A DNA stretch of 64,000 nucleotides from Pedobacter miscanthi (GTDB lineage: Bacteria > Bacteroidota > Bacteroidia > Sphingobacteriales > Sphingobacteriaceae): NCBI RefSeq assembly GCF_003315595.1, contig NZ_QNQU01000001.1, forward strand, positions 124,001-188,000, given 5' to 3'. Shown in pieces: positions 18,211 to 26,194 of the stretch. Each line of letters begins with the position of its first letter. Position 1 is the first letter of the stretch. The translations under genes and the position numbers were made by a program. The notes beneath the pieces are model-generated. The model ran no database searches, had not been told where the DNA came from, and saw nothing but the letters and a program-made list of their open reading frames with translations.

Positions 18211-19747
18211 CCTTTCGCTCCGTTGTAAGTGGTAAAGTAAAACTAAAGGTTGCACCATGTTTGGGTTCACTATCCACCCAAAGCGTTCCCCCATGTTGTT
18301 TTATAATCTGTGCACTAATGTACAGTCCAATGCCCATGCCTGGAAAATGTTTCTGGATTGTAGAAACCCTGAAAAAACGATCAAAGATCATTTTCTGATC
18401 GTCCAGGCTGATTCCAAAACCATAATCTGTGATGGATACTTTGGCATAATTGCTGACTTCGGAGAGGTTGATATTGATCTTGGATGCCCCGGGAGAATAT
18501 TTTATGGCGTTGGATATGAGGTTTTCCAGCACCTGACTAATCTGGGACTCATCACCGTAGACTGGTTTTTTTATCGTCCCTTCAATCTCAATCAAATGTG
18601 TGGGCCTAGATATACTAACATCGTCGATGACATTCCTGATCAGTGTATCGAGATCCACCTTCTCATATTCCAGAATAAGCTTACCAGACTGTATCCTAGA
18701 CATTTCAAGCAGGCTGGTGATAATCTTCTGAAGCCTCTCCACCTGATGAGCTGATTTTTTCACCATGGCCATAATCTTCGGGTCAATGCTTGATGGCAAT
18801 AACCTTAATATTGTCTGAATATAGCCCTTTATAGCGGTCAGCGGGGTTTTAAGTTCATGGCTGGAAACGGATAAAAAGTCATCCTTTCGCAATTCAGCTG
18901 CACGTATCTCGGTAATATCCTCAATGGCCAACAATATCCTATCCTTGAAAATACCTTCCAGCTCAATGCGATGTGCGTTAAGTAACATTAATTTACGTCC
19001 GATATGGGGAAACTCATGGTCTACCTCAAAATCCAGTACCGGGTTATTGGTCGGCAATATCTGTTCCAAAAGCGTTTTAAGCTGATCGATGTTCCACTGC
19101 CCATTACCTAGTTCATAAAGGGATTTACCTAATGTATCACGTTTTTCAACCTTAAAGGTTTTAAAAAAGAAATCATTAGCAGAGATTACCCGATATTGAG
19201 GATCAAGTACAATCAATCCTTGCCGAATGGTTTGTATGATGCTATCCAGGTATTCCTGGTTTTCTTTTAACTCCCGGGTACGCGATTGAATTTTCTGTTC
19301 CACCAGGTTTCGTTCATAAACCAAATTTTCCTCCGCATTTTTTCTTCTGGTGATATCATTTTGCACCCCAATGAAATGTGTCACCTCTCCAGAAGACCCT
19401 ATAATGGGCGAAATGTAAAGTTCATTCCAGAAAAGTTCGCCACTTTTTTTATAGTTTCGAATTTCTACGGTAACTGGCTTTCCGGTCAGAACAGCTTTCC
19501 TGATCAGCTCGCGTTCCTTTTGGTCGCGTTCACTACCTTGCAGAAACCTGCAGTTTCTTCCTATCACTTCTTCACGTTCATAACCCGAAAGTAGCTCAAA
19601 AGCACGGTTACAATAGATAATCGGGTTATCAAACTGATTATTATCAGTGATGATAATGCCAGAGATAGACGAATCCAGGGCAGCTTTTAATAGTTTTATG
19701 TTTGCAGGGTCATCCCCCATAAGTGGCAGTCCTTCGGAATCACTCAT
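18200..19747 (-). CDS. LOV-domain (blue-light) sensor histidine kinase
   Basis: 515 residues. Residues 17-140 form a LOV-type PAS domain: NPIIYCNRAFELLSGY, the signature GRNCRFLQG with photoactive Cys66, the flavin-contact Asn motifs NYKKSGELFWNELYISPI and the Gln in FIGVQND. A coiled linker and a second PAS (about 163-280) follow, then HisKA with SSHELKTPL (His297) and a complete HATPase_c domain (NLISNAIKYS, DYGFGIS, GMGIGLYIS). No membrane segment, so it is cytosolic. LOV domains bind flavin and form a Cys adduct in blue light. It is co-encoded with a receiver (17848). Confidence 0.92.
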   Translation of the reverse strand: MSDSEGLPLMGDDPANIKLLKAALDSSISGIIITDNNQFDNPIIYCNRAFELLSGYEREEVIGRNCRFLQGSERDQKERELIRKAVLTGKPVTVEIRNYKKSGELFWNELYISPIIGSSGEVTHFIGVQNDITRRKNAEENLVYERNLVEQKIQSRTRELKENQEYLDSIIQTIRQGLIVLDPQYRVISANDFFFKTFKVEKRDTLGKSLYELGNGQWNIDQLKTLLEQILPTNNPVLDFEVDHEFPHIGRKLMLLNAHRIELEGIFKDRILLAIEDITEIRAAELRKDDFLSVSSHELKTPLTAIKGYIQTILRLLPSSIDPKIMAMVKKSAHQVERLQKIITSLLEMSRIQSGKLILEYEKVDLDTLIRNVIDDVSISRPTHLIEIEGTIKKPVYGDESQISQVLENLISNAIKYSPGASKININLSEVSNYAKVSITDYGFGISLDDQKMIFDRFFRVSTIQKHFPGMGIGLYISAQIIKQHGGTLWVDSEPKHGATFSFTLPLTTERKDAE

Positions 19748-19784
19748 ACCTGATATTATTTATTTTTTGTTATAAAACCTTCAA

Positions 19785-20015
19785 CTAATCATAAAGTTTT
19801 AAGACACGGCCAATTAAATGACTAATAACAGGGTGAAACAGGCATTGAATCGCTCCTAATCCGGCTTCCCAATGATGTTTTGCTATAATATGCACACATT
19901 CATTTGACAACGAATAGTCAAGCTTTGAGGGGAAGGCACGAAGTGCCTGCCGATTGACTGAAACTCCGGGGAATGGTGCAGGTAACAAACTTCCGTCAAA
20001 CAAATTCCAAATCAT
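19785..20015 (-). CDS. Possible small protein upstream of the LOV kinase (76 aa)
   Basis: An ATG-started 76-codon frame ending 37 bases before the kinase start, on the same strand. Composition is protein-like (SLSNECVHIIAKHHWEAGLGAIQCLFHPVISHLIG) but nothing is recognised. Could be spurious. Confidence 0.3.
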   Translation of the reverse strand: MIWNLFDGSLLPAPFPGVSVNRQALRAFPSKLDYSLSNECVHIIAKHHWEAGLGAIQCLFHPVISHLIGRVLKLYD

Positions 20016-20165
20016 GTTTCGCTCAATCTATTCCGTTGACTTATCAGTTAAGCTTTGCACATCAAACAAACAACTGGTATATATATTATTGAACGCCAGC
20101 TTCCCCCGCCTCTTCTAAACACATGTTGGTGCAAATGCGTGCAGTTCCGCACGATTGTACTGTTT

Positions 20166-20204
20166 CCCTAGCTGGCTATTGCAAAACAAAATCGATCGCT
20201 AGGG
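20166..20204. repeat. Inverted repeat upstream of the 2H phosphoesterase gene
   Basis: CCCTAGC and GCTAGGG are separated by 25 bases, about 60 bases before the start at 20266. They could be a dyad operator or a long-loop hairpin in the leader. Confidence 0.25.
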
Positions 20205-20265
20205 TGTAATAATATATAAAAATTGATAGGACTGGCAGCCGATTATATGATTAAGATAATTAACA

Positions 20266-20757
20266 ATGGATGATTCGCTGATTTTAACGCTAAAGATGGA
20301 TAAGAAAAGTCAGTCTTTTTTTGATGCAAAACGGAATGCTTTTTTTCCAGCTGAAAGGAACTTCCTGGAGGCGCATTTAATGGTCTTTCATCACCTGCCC
20401 CCTACTGTGGATACAGTTTACTTTTTACAACAACTGAGCTTTCCCAAATTCACTGCAGAGGTGAAGGGGTTGATGAAACTCGGACGCGGAGTTGCCTATC
20501 GCATTGAAAGTGCAGAATTGATGCAACTGCATAAGGTTTTATCAAAGCACTTTTTTTCGGTCCTTAAAAGCCAGGACAGGCAAGGTTACAGGCCCCATGT
20601 AACGGTACAGAATAAAGTTACCTTAAAGGAGGCAGAACTCCTGTTTGGAAAGCTGACTGAAGATTTCATAGGTTTCACTGTGGGGATTGAAGGCATTCAG
20701 GTTTGGACTTACCTGGGTGGCCCATGGCGGCGAGAATTTGAGGTAGATTTCAATTAG
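20266..20757 (+). CDS. 2'-5' RNA ligase-family (2H phosphoesterase) protein
   Basis: 163 residues. Two HxTx-type motifs mark the 2H fold: AHLMVFH near 36-42 (Thr replaced by Met) and RPHVTVQ near 109-115 (intact). Typical length for the family, which includes cyclic phosphodiesterases and RNA ligase-like enzymes acting on 2',3'-cyclic nucleotide ends. The altered first motif may change activity. It is monocistronic. Confidence 0.78.
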   Translation: MDDSLILTLKMDKKSQSFFDAKRNAFFPAERNFLEAHLMVFHHLPPTVDTVYFLQQLSFPKFTAEVKGLMKLGRGVAYRIESAELMQLHKVLSKHFFSVLKSQDRQGYRPHVTVQNKVTLKEAELLFGKLTEDFIGFTVGIEGIQVWTYLGGPWRREFEVDFN

Positions 20758-20962
20758 TACTTTTATCCTTTGCCTCCTGTGCATCTTTGGCATAGGCAAT
20801 ATTGTCAATCATGGCTATGATAACTATGACAGAGAACCAGGGCGCATTTCTTTTAAAATCAGATGGGTCAGGATTACCAGAGCTGATACCTATTTAGGTT
20901 CTCAGGTTATTTTTCTATATCTTCTATCATCTGATTGAAAAATATGCTAATGCAATAATCTG

Positions 20963-20994
20963 TTTGCTACCAAGGGCTTTTTTTTGTATACTTG
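20963..20994 (+). promoter_or_regulatory. Putative Bacteroidota promoter for the RNA at 21000
   Basis: TTTG at 20963-20966 and TATACTTG at 20987-20994 (one mismatch to TAnnTTTG) are 20 bases apart. The expected start site falls at about 21000-21002, exactly where the first hairpin of the candidate RNA begins. Confidence 0.5.
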
Positions 20995-20999
20995 TATCA

Positions 21000-21085
21000 G
21001 TAAGGGGTGAGAGCCTTACATCCGGCGAAAGCCTGAGAGCGTTAATTTAGATAAGGATAATCATTAATTGATTATCCTTTTTTTT
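21000..21085 (+). ncRNA. Candidate structured RNA with own promoter and terminator, unknown class
   Basis: Three stems in about 85 bases. Stem 1: GTAAGG (21000-21005) pairs with CCTTAC (21014-21019) around GGTGAGAG. Stem 2: GGC-GAAA-GCC (21024-21033), a GNRA tetraloop. Between and after, GAGAGC occurs twice (21009-21014 and 21035-21040). Stem 3 is an 11-bp terminator. A promoter-like pair lies just upstream, and there is no open frame. It could be a small RNA or a leader that controls the gene at 21246 by termination. I do not recognise it as a known riboswitch. Confidence 0.55.
21053..21085 (+). terminator. Strong intrinsic terminator
   Basis: AAGGATAATCA (21053-21063), loop TTAAT, TGATTATCCTT (21069-21079), running into a T-tract through 21085. 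It ends the candidate RNA. Confidence 0.85.
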
Positions 21086-21245
21086 AAACATTTCCATTCT
21101 TCCTAATCAGAATATCTCGCCGCATATCCGTAAATTCATCTTAACTGATAGCTGCCTCAGATTTTGATAAATATCAAACAACGGCCTTTTTTGTTCCGCC
21201 TTTTCTAATCGAAAACCAATTTATAAAATCCAGTGTTGTACTATC

Positions 21246-21869
21246 ATGACAACAAAGGATAAAAAAAATTCGGTTAGACTGATCCAAAAATGGGTTAGCG
21301 ATCATCCCTTTGCTTTCGTATTGGGCGCGGCCACTGGTCTCGGACTTACTTTGGGAATACTTTACCTGGCCAAAAGACGGAAATTTGCCTTTAATAAAAC
21401 GGCATCACAAATGTTACCCAATCTGAATATGGAAAGATATGTTTTTGATATACCTGGTAAGGATAACAACAAGCAGGTGATCGTGGAGGGAAGCGGGGAA
21501 TGTTATAGCGTTAAGCTAAACGGAAAGTTCCTGGGTACCATGTGGCAGGATCAGGAAAATGGGATGCAGTGGCAAACCCATGATAAAGATTTACAGCATT
21601 ACCTTGCAGACATCGCAGCAGCATTTTCAGGAGCCTTTTCCAGAAACGGATACCCCGCCATTTTGAAGGGCACCTATCCACAAATTATTCAAACCGAGTG
21701 GAAAACAGACGAAACACTTGAAGTCATAATCAGTGAGGAAACTGAAATGGAGGTATTTACTACCTTTTTAGAGGATGAGGCGCCGAACCTGGTGGACTTT
21801 GAAGAACATCTTGACCTTATCATTAAAAAAGCTGGCAACCCCTATTTTAAAATAATTGGAATTAACTGA
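21246..21869 (+). CDS. Hypothetical protein with one N-terminal membrane segment
   Basis: 207 residues. A basic start, one transmembrane helix (about 21-42, FAFVLGAATGLGLTLGILYLA) and a soluble acidic domain with alternating strands and helices (VFDIPGKDNNKQVIVEG, YSVKLNGKFLGTMWQDQENGM). Not recognised. It is the first gene of a tight run with 21881 (11-base gap) and 22157 (12-base gap), and follows a terminator-ended leader region. Confidence 0.7.
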   Translation: MTTKDKKNSVRLIQKWVSDHPFAFVLGAATGLGLTLGILYLAKRRKFAFNKTASQMLPNLNMERYVFDIPGKDNNKQVIVEGSGECYSVKLNGKFLGTMWQDQENGMQWQTHDKDLQHYLADIAAAFSGAFSRNGYPAILKGTYPQIIQTEWKTDETLEVIISEETEMEVFTTFLEDEAPNLVDFEEHLDLIIKKAGNPYFKIIGIN

Positions 21870-21880
21870 TCACAAAAACA

Positions 21881-22144
21881 ATGGAACAGAACAAAAAGCA
21901 AGATCCGTCAGACGATAATATACCTGATCCAGATGATATTCGAGAACGCTTTCCGATCGAAGATGATTCTGATACGCTGGAACCTTTTGATGATCAGTCT
22001 GAACACAGAGAAATCAATGCAGATGATCCGAAGGACATGGCATTCTGGGCCACTCAGTTTCAGATTAGCCATGAAGAGTTGCATGCGGCCATGGCGCTTA
22101 CTGGAAACTCGGTAAGGGCAATTAAAAAGTACCTCAGCATCTAA
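21881..22144 (+). CDS. DUF3606 domain-containing protein
   Basis: 87 residues. An acidic, disordered N-terminal half (DDNIPDPDDIRERF) precedes a DUF3606 domain: DPKDMAFWATQFQISHEEL...GNSVRAIKKYLSI. Such small helical proteins are common near stress and DNA-repair genes; function unknown. Likely co-transcribed with the glycosylase-like gene that follows. Confidence 0.8.
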   Translation: MEQNKKQDPSDDNIPDPDDIRERFPIEDDSDTLEPFDDQSEHREINADDPKDMAFWATQFQISHEELHAAMALTGNSVRAIKKYLSI

Positions 22145-22156
22145 TACGATACAATA

Positions 22157-22927
22157 ATGGCCGAATTACCTGATCTAACCGTATTTGCCAAAACCCTGAC
22201 ACGGCTTTATAAGGGAAAAACATTAAATGACCTGGAAATTAAGGTGGCTAAAAAGTTGAATGTGACCTCTGCCGAACTAAAGACAGCATTGGAAGGCACT
22301 ACACTAAACCAGGTAGAGCGGGCCGGTAAAACCCTGCAATTCCATTTTGGCAAAGACCAGGTTTTGGGTCTGCATCTGATGCTTCGGGGAGAATTAAAGG
22401 CGATAAGTGGGGACCTGCCTAAACACACCATCCTTGCTTTTCATTTTACTGAAGGCAAAGGCTTTGCGGTGACAGATGTACTCAAACAAGCGACAACCAC
22501 ACTTAGCCCTCCAATAGCAAAAGCTCCCGACGCGCTTGAAATTACCGAAACCGAGTTTCTGACCTTACTCTCCAGGAGAAAGAAAAACATTAAAGAAGTC
22601 CTGATTGATCAGAAAGCATTCAGGGGTATTGGTAATTCTTATGCTGATGAAATTCTTTGGGAGGCTAGCATATCTCCTTTATCGATTGCAGATAAAATAC
22701 CCGAAAAACAGGCTAAAAAGCTTTTTAGGACCATTTCAAAAGTATTGAATGAGGCCATTAAGGCCATCACCAAAGAAAACGGAAATGAACTTAAAGGCGA
22801 ACTCCGCGATTTCATGAAAATACATGGAGCCAAAATCGAAAGATCTCCAACAGGGAAAACTATCCGCTCGGAAAAGATCGGTGGGAGAACAGCTTACTAC
22901 ACCAGTGAGCAGAAACTGTATAAGTAA
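22157..22927 (+). CDS. Fpg/Nei-like DNA glycosylase, zincless and lacking the N-terminal Pro
   Basis: 256 residues, Fpg/Nei fold. The N-terminus is AELPDL rather than PELPEV: the catalytic Pro is Ala, while the next Glu is kept. The beta-hairpin Lys (RAGKTLQF) and the helix-two-turn-helix segment (GIGNSYADEILWEA) are present. The C-terminal zinc finger has no Cys; GRTAYYTSEQKLYK resembles the zincless finger of NEIL1-type enzymes. Family members excise oxidised bases and nick abasic sites. With Ala at position 1, chemistry may still use the terminal amine (as Val does in NEIL3) or may be altered. Confidence 0.83.
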   Translation: MAELPDLTVFAKTLTRLYKGKTLNDLEIKVAKKLNVTSAELKTALEGTTLNQVERAGKTLQFHFGKDQVLGLHLMLRGELKAISGDLPKHTILAFHFTEGKGFAVTDVLKQATTTLSPPIAKAPDALEITETEFLTLLSRRKKNIKEVLIDQKAFRGIGNSYADEILWEASISPLSIADKIPEKQAKKLFRTISKVLNEAIKAITKENGNELKGELRDFMKIHGAKIERSPTGKTIRSEKIGGRTAYYTSEQKLYK

Positions 22928-23149
22928 AAATCAGAAAAACAATAAACCTGTTAATTGTTCTGTAGAAAGTAGATGCTTGGTAAAGGAAAAGTTTTAATTA
23001 TAACTGCCTTTTTACCTTAGCCGGGAAAACAGATGTAACGCCCAAGACACCCTTAACGTCGGCCATCTTGGTAAATATGCTGTGCACGGGGTCTGCCACA
23101 CAAAAACAATCCAGCCAAAGGCAGGGTTATATTAAGTAAATCCTAAACC

Positions 23150-23710
23150 ATGAAAAAATATCTTTTTACCTTGACATTTATCGCGCTGTACTGCATCGCG
23201 GCAGTCAAACTTTTCGCCCAGGAGTATGTTGCGCCAACAAATCCTGTTCAATCCGGAAAAGCACCCAAGATGAAGGTTAAACTATTATCCACAAACGGAG
23301 AGCGTAAAACCTATATCATCATATTTTCCAATGGCGACGAGGTGGTTTCCGGTCTGACTGATTTTGCAAAACAGTACAAGGTTAAAAGTGCCCATTACAC
23401 CGCTATCGGGGATGCAGTATCAGCAAAAGCCGGATGGTATGACTATAAAAAGAAAGCATTTAAAGTAATCAAAATCGATACTGCTGAGGTCACTTCATTC
23501 ACCGGTGACATCGCGAGCTACAACGGAAATCCCGTTGCGCATACCCATTTCAGCGCAGCAACCAGTGATGGTATCGTGCACGGAGGACATCTTCTTGAAC
23601 TCATCATTGGTCCAACCATGGAACTTATCATCACCACTGAACCTACAGCCCTTTTTAAAAAACTGGACCCCGATTTTAAAGCTGCTTTTATTGATCCCAC
23701 CCAGGAATAA
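23150..23710 (+). CDS. Exported PPC/DUF296-domain protein
   Basis: 186 residues. A Sec signal peptide (YLFTLTFIALYCIAAVKLFAQ) and then a PPC/DUF296 domain: YIIIFSNGDEVVSGLTDFAKQY, the TAIGDAVSAKAGWYD strand, VAHTHFSAATSDGIVHGGHLLE with clustered His residues (probable metal site) and a closing ELIITTEP. In plants and other bacteria the domain is usually cytosolic or joined to AT-hooks; here it is exported. A periplasmic binding or enzymatic role is inferred. Confidence 0.8.
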   Translation: MKKYLFTLTFIALYCIAAVKLFAQEYVAPTNPVQSGKAPKMKVKLLSTNGERKTYIIIFSNGDEVVSGLTDFAKQYKVKSAHYTAIGDAVSAKAGWYDYKKKAFKVIKIDTAEVTSFTGDIASYNGNPVAHTHFSAATSDGIVHGGHLLELIIGPTMELIITTEPTALFKKLDPDFKAAFIDPTQE

Positions 23711-23727
23711 TGATGGAGAAGTAAATT

Positions 23728-24051
23728 TTAAGGATAGAAATAATTGTCCTCTTCTAGTCTGACCCTGTCTCTTTTCCAGAGGATATACCCAAGCCTGCCA
23801 CATGTTTCTGCAACAAAATATTGTATATCAGCAGGGACGTCGTTCACAATATGGTAACGGATCTTATATTTAGGATTGTAGCTGATGTATACTACAAGGT
23901 CGTCCGAGGGAAATCCCCATCCCGACAAAGTTTTGAAGTGGATTTGCCTAAGTTCGCCTGCGGCCCGCTGGAGCCTATCGCTCATAATCTTTGCCAGCGA
24001 TTTCTGCGGAATAAAATCAGTTTCCAGAATGGCTAAAACCGTAACAGTCAT
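23728..24051 (-). CDS. Hypothetical protein (107 aa)
   Basis: Not recognised. It has an alpha/beta pattern (KIMSDRLQRAAGELRQIHFKTL, DLVVYISYNPKYKIRYHIVNDVP, FVAETCGRLGYILWKRDRV). No signal. It converges on the exported PPC-domain gene with a 17-base gap. Confidence 0.55.
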   Translation of the reverse strand: MTVTVLAILETDFIPQKSLAKIMSDRLQRAAGELRQIHFKTLSGWGFPSDDLVVYISYNPKYKIRYHIVNDVPADIQYFVAETCGRLGYILWKRDRVRLEEDNYFYP

Positions 24052-24429
24052 GCCGCAAATTTAAAATCATTCGCCGGCTATGCAAATGCAAATCTCTAAA
24101 AAACTGGCTTCCAGTTAAATTAATTTAAATGCGGTCAAAAAACTCGGTTTTTCTATAAAAAACGAAATGTAAATTTAAATTTCCTTCAGGTATAAGGAAT
24201 AGGCAGAATTCGATAAAGCTAGAACTCAGGATGGTTAAACGCCTTATCAGAGTAAGAGAAAAGTGGAAATACTAAAAGAACAGCAGGCTAATCCACTGTC
24301 CTTTGTTAATTTAAGGAATAACAAAAAATAAGACAATTAAACTGATCGCCAAGACTTTTTTTTCTAAAGCAAGGTATCCGATAAAAAATTATCTGGCCAT
24401 CGACCATGTGTCATTTCATGAATCTCCTA
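24052..24429. other. Gene-free AT-rich region
   Basis: 380 bases, rich in TTTAAATT runs, with one small AACTGG/CCAGTT hairpin near 24102-24116. No gene seen. It separates two minus-strand genes and should hold the promoter for the 107-aa protein at 23728-24051. Confidence 0.4.
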
Positions 24430-25137
24430 TTATTCCTCGATGCCGGATTCAGCGTGCCCGGTTAATAAGTTTATTAGCGCTTTGGCAGCGGGGCCTGCAG
24501 AAAGTGGATTTTGCCCGGTGATCAGCAATCCATCTTTTTCAACATGGGAAAGAAATGGTACAAAGGCCGTTTTCACCTCTGCCCCTAATTCTTCCAGTTT
24601 GGTCTGCAAAAGGTATGGCACATTGCCACTGCGGCCAACCAACGTCTCTTCGGTGTTACTGAAAGCTGATAGTATCTTACCCCTCAAAAACCCAGGTCTC
24701 TGCCGCTCTGCACTGATCAATGCCGCCGGTCCGTGGCATACCGCAGCTACTGGCTTGCCTGAGTCTAAAAAATCAAGTATTAAAATCCCGCTGTTGTTAT
24801 CATTTGCCAGATCCCATAGAGGTCCGTGCCCGCCAGGATAAAATACTGCATCATATTCAGCAGCGCTCACCTGATCTAAAACTTTCGTGTGTGAAAAGGC
24901 GGCTTTTGCCACTTCATCATCCTGAAACCTGCGGTTCGATCCTGTTACGTTTTCTGTGAGCTCACTCATCGGGTCAACAGGAGGCCTACCTCCCTTTTGA
25001 CTGGCCAGCTCAACATGATAACCCGCATCAATAAACTCGTAATATGGATCTGTAAATTCACCCAGCCACACACCGGTCTTGCCATCGGTATTTTCCATCC
25101 CGCTATGCGAGGTTAAAATCATTAGTATATTTTTCAT
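24430..25137 (-). CDS. DJ-1/PfpI-family class I glutamine amidotransferase-like protein (Hsp31-like)
   Basis: 235 residues. The nucleophile elbow is VAVCHGPAAL, with YPGGHGPLWDLA near 100-112 and GVWLGEFTDPYYEFIDAG giving the conserved Glu region. These mark the Hsp31/YajL-type branch, proposed to act as chaperone, glyoxalase III or stress hydrolase. The protein is cytosolic. It is last in a minus-strand run: helicase, DUF3891, 47-aa protein, this gene, which starts five bases after the 47-aa stop. Confidence 0.88.
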   Translation of the reverse strand: MKNILMILTSHSGMENTDGKTGVWLGEFTDPYYEFIDAGYHVELASQKGGRPPVDPMSELTENVTGSNRRFQDDEVAKAAFSHTKVLDQVSAAEYDAVFYPGGHGPLWDLANDNNSGILILDFLDSGKPVAAVCHGPAALISAERQRPGFLRGKILSAFSNTEETLVGRSGNVPYLLQTKLEELGAEVKTAFVPFLSHVEKDGLLITGQNPLSAGPAAKALINLLTGHAESGIEE

Positions 25138-25142
25138 CTTTC

Positions 25143-25286
25143 TTATTTAATATCATCCGGACTTAATTCGTTTCCTTCTTCATCTATCCTTTGATGCTCA
25201 TCCCAGTTTGAATCCTGGATGGTTTCATCATCAGGTTTTACATTTTGATCTCGCAACTGGTCCTCGTTTTCCTTTGGGTCTAACAT
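25143..25286 (-). CDS. Small acidic protein (47 aa)
   Basis: ATG at 25286, TAA at 25143-25145. It reads MLDPKENEDQLRDQ...IDEEGNELSPDDIK: acidic, disordered, no Cys. Such small acidic proteins are common beside stress genes in Sphingobacteriaceae. The five-base gap to the DJ-1/PfpI-like gene suggests translational coupling. Function unknown. Confidence 0.6.
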   Translation of the reverse strand: MLDPKENEDQLRDQNVKPDDETIQDSNWDEHQRIDEEGNELSPDDIK

Positions 25287-25400
25287 GGTGGTATATTTTA
25301 AGTTTAACAAATAACAAATTGGTGGCCATATAGTTCAATAAAGTTGCAAACGGGCGAAGTTAATTTCGTCCCCACTATCAGCAGCACCCCAATCCATACA

Positions 25401-26114
25401 TCAGTGTTCGCTAATAATGATTTTCTTAAGTTCAACTTTAGCTTTCCGCAATGCATCCCTGAACTCACCATCATTTTTATAACTCATCTGCGTTAGATGC
25501 AAACATTCATAGTTGATCTCGAACTTTTTTGTTTCAAAAGGCCATGGGCTTACAACAAGCTGTCCGTTTCTTTGGAAAAACCGATAAGGGGTTCCATCCG
25601 GACCGCTGCTGATCTCCAGCGTACGCTCTTCAGGTGGAACCTGATCCTGGCAGATTAGCAGCGAAAACGCATCACAGAATTCAAGGAGTTCATAGGCCTG
25701 GTCCACTTCCGAAATACTGACTCCTGCCTCCTTTGTCCATTGATCTTCACATTTTTTTAGCGTTAGCAAATATGATTTTGCTTCAGGCTCTTCGCCATGG
25801 GTAAAAGCGATATGCCGGGCAAAAAGTAATGCGATAAAACGGCTTTTGCTCAATGCCATATCAATCAACTGTTCACAAGCTGCTTGATCAAACTTCGTCA
25901 TTTTAAAATTTACCGGTCCGCCGCTCGCGGTAAGAAGCGGGCCAAACTGGAATTCATTAAAAACATCATCATGCTCAGCGGTTGCCATAAGGGTTTCCAC
26001 CCATCTTGCGGGCTGATCGGAAATTTTCCAACGCGCACAGATTTGCCCCGCTAATAATCCATGGGCACGCTGGGTGATAATCTCCCATCCATTTTCTGTG
26101 TATTTAACGATCAA
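25401..26114 (-). CDS. DUF3891 family protein
   Basis: 237 residues. The DUF3891 start MIVKYTENGWEIITQRAHGLLAGQICARW is clear, followed by TAEHDD with a His-Asp pair and LFARHIAF, FCDAFSLLIC and the NGQLVVSPWPF end. His/Asp placement recalls HD-type metal enzymes, but function is unknown. The start is TTG at 26114; MIVKY matches the family N-terminus, so TTG is preferred over an internal ATG. Confidence 0.82.
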   Translation of the reverse strand: MIVKYTENGWEIITQRAHGLLAGQICARWKISDQPARWVETLMATAEHDDVFNEFQFGPLLTASGGPVNFKMTKFDQAACEQLIDMALSKSRFIALLFARHIAFTHGEEPEAKSYLLTLKKCEDQWTKEAGVSISEVDQAYELLEFCDAFSLLICQDQVPPEERTLEISSGPDGTPYRFFQRNGQLVVSPWPFETKKFEINYECLHLTQMSYKNDGEFRDALRKAKVELKKIIISEH

Positions 26115-26194
26115 TTTTCCTCCTTTTGCTTATATATATTAACCAGAAAAGCCGCCAACAATTGCTTTTTTATCTTTATTTACCCGTTAGGATA

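Noticed and set aside
20758..20899. Minus-strand open frame of about 47 codons reading GNPDPSDFKRNAPWFSVIV then IIAMIDNIAYAKD
   Set aside because: Protein-like, but it has no start codon apart from an internal ATG that leaves only 20 residues; kept as a curiosity.
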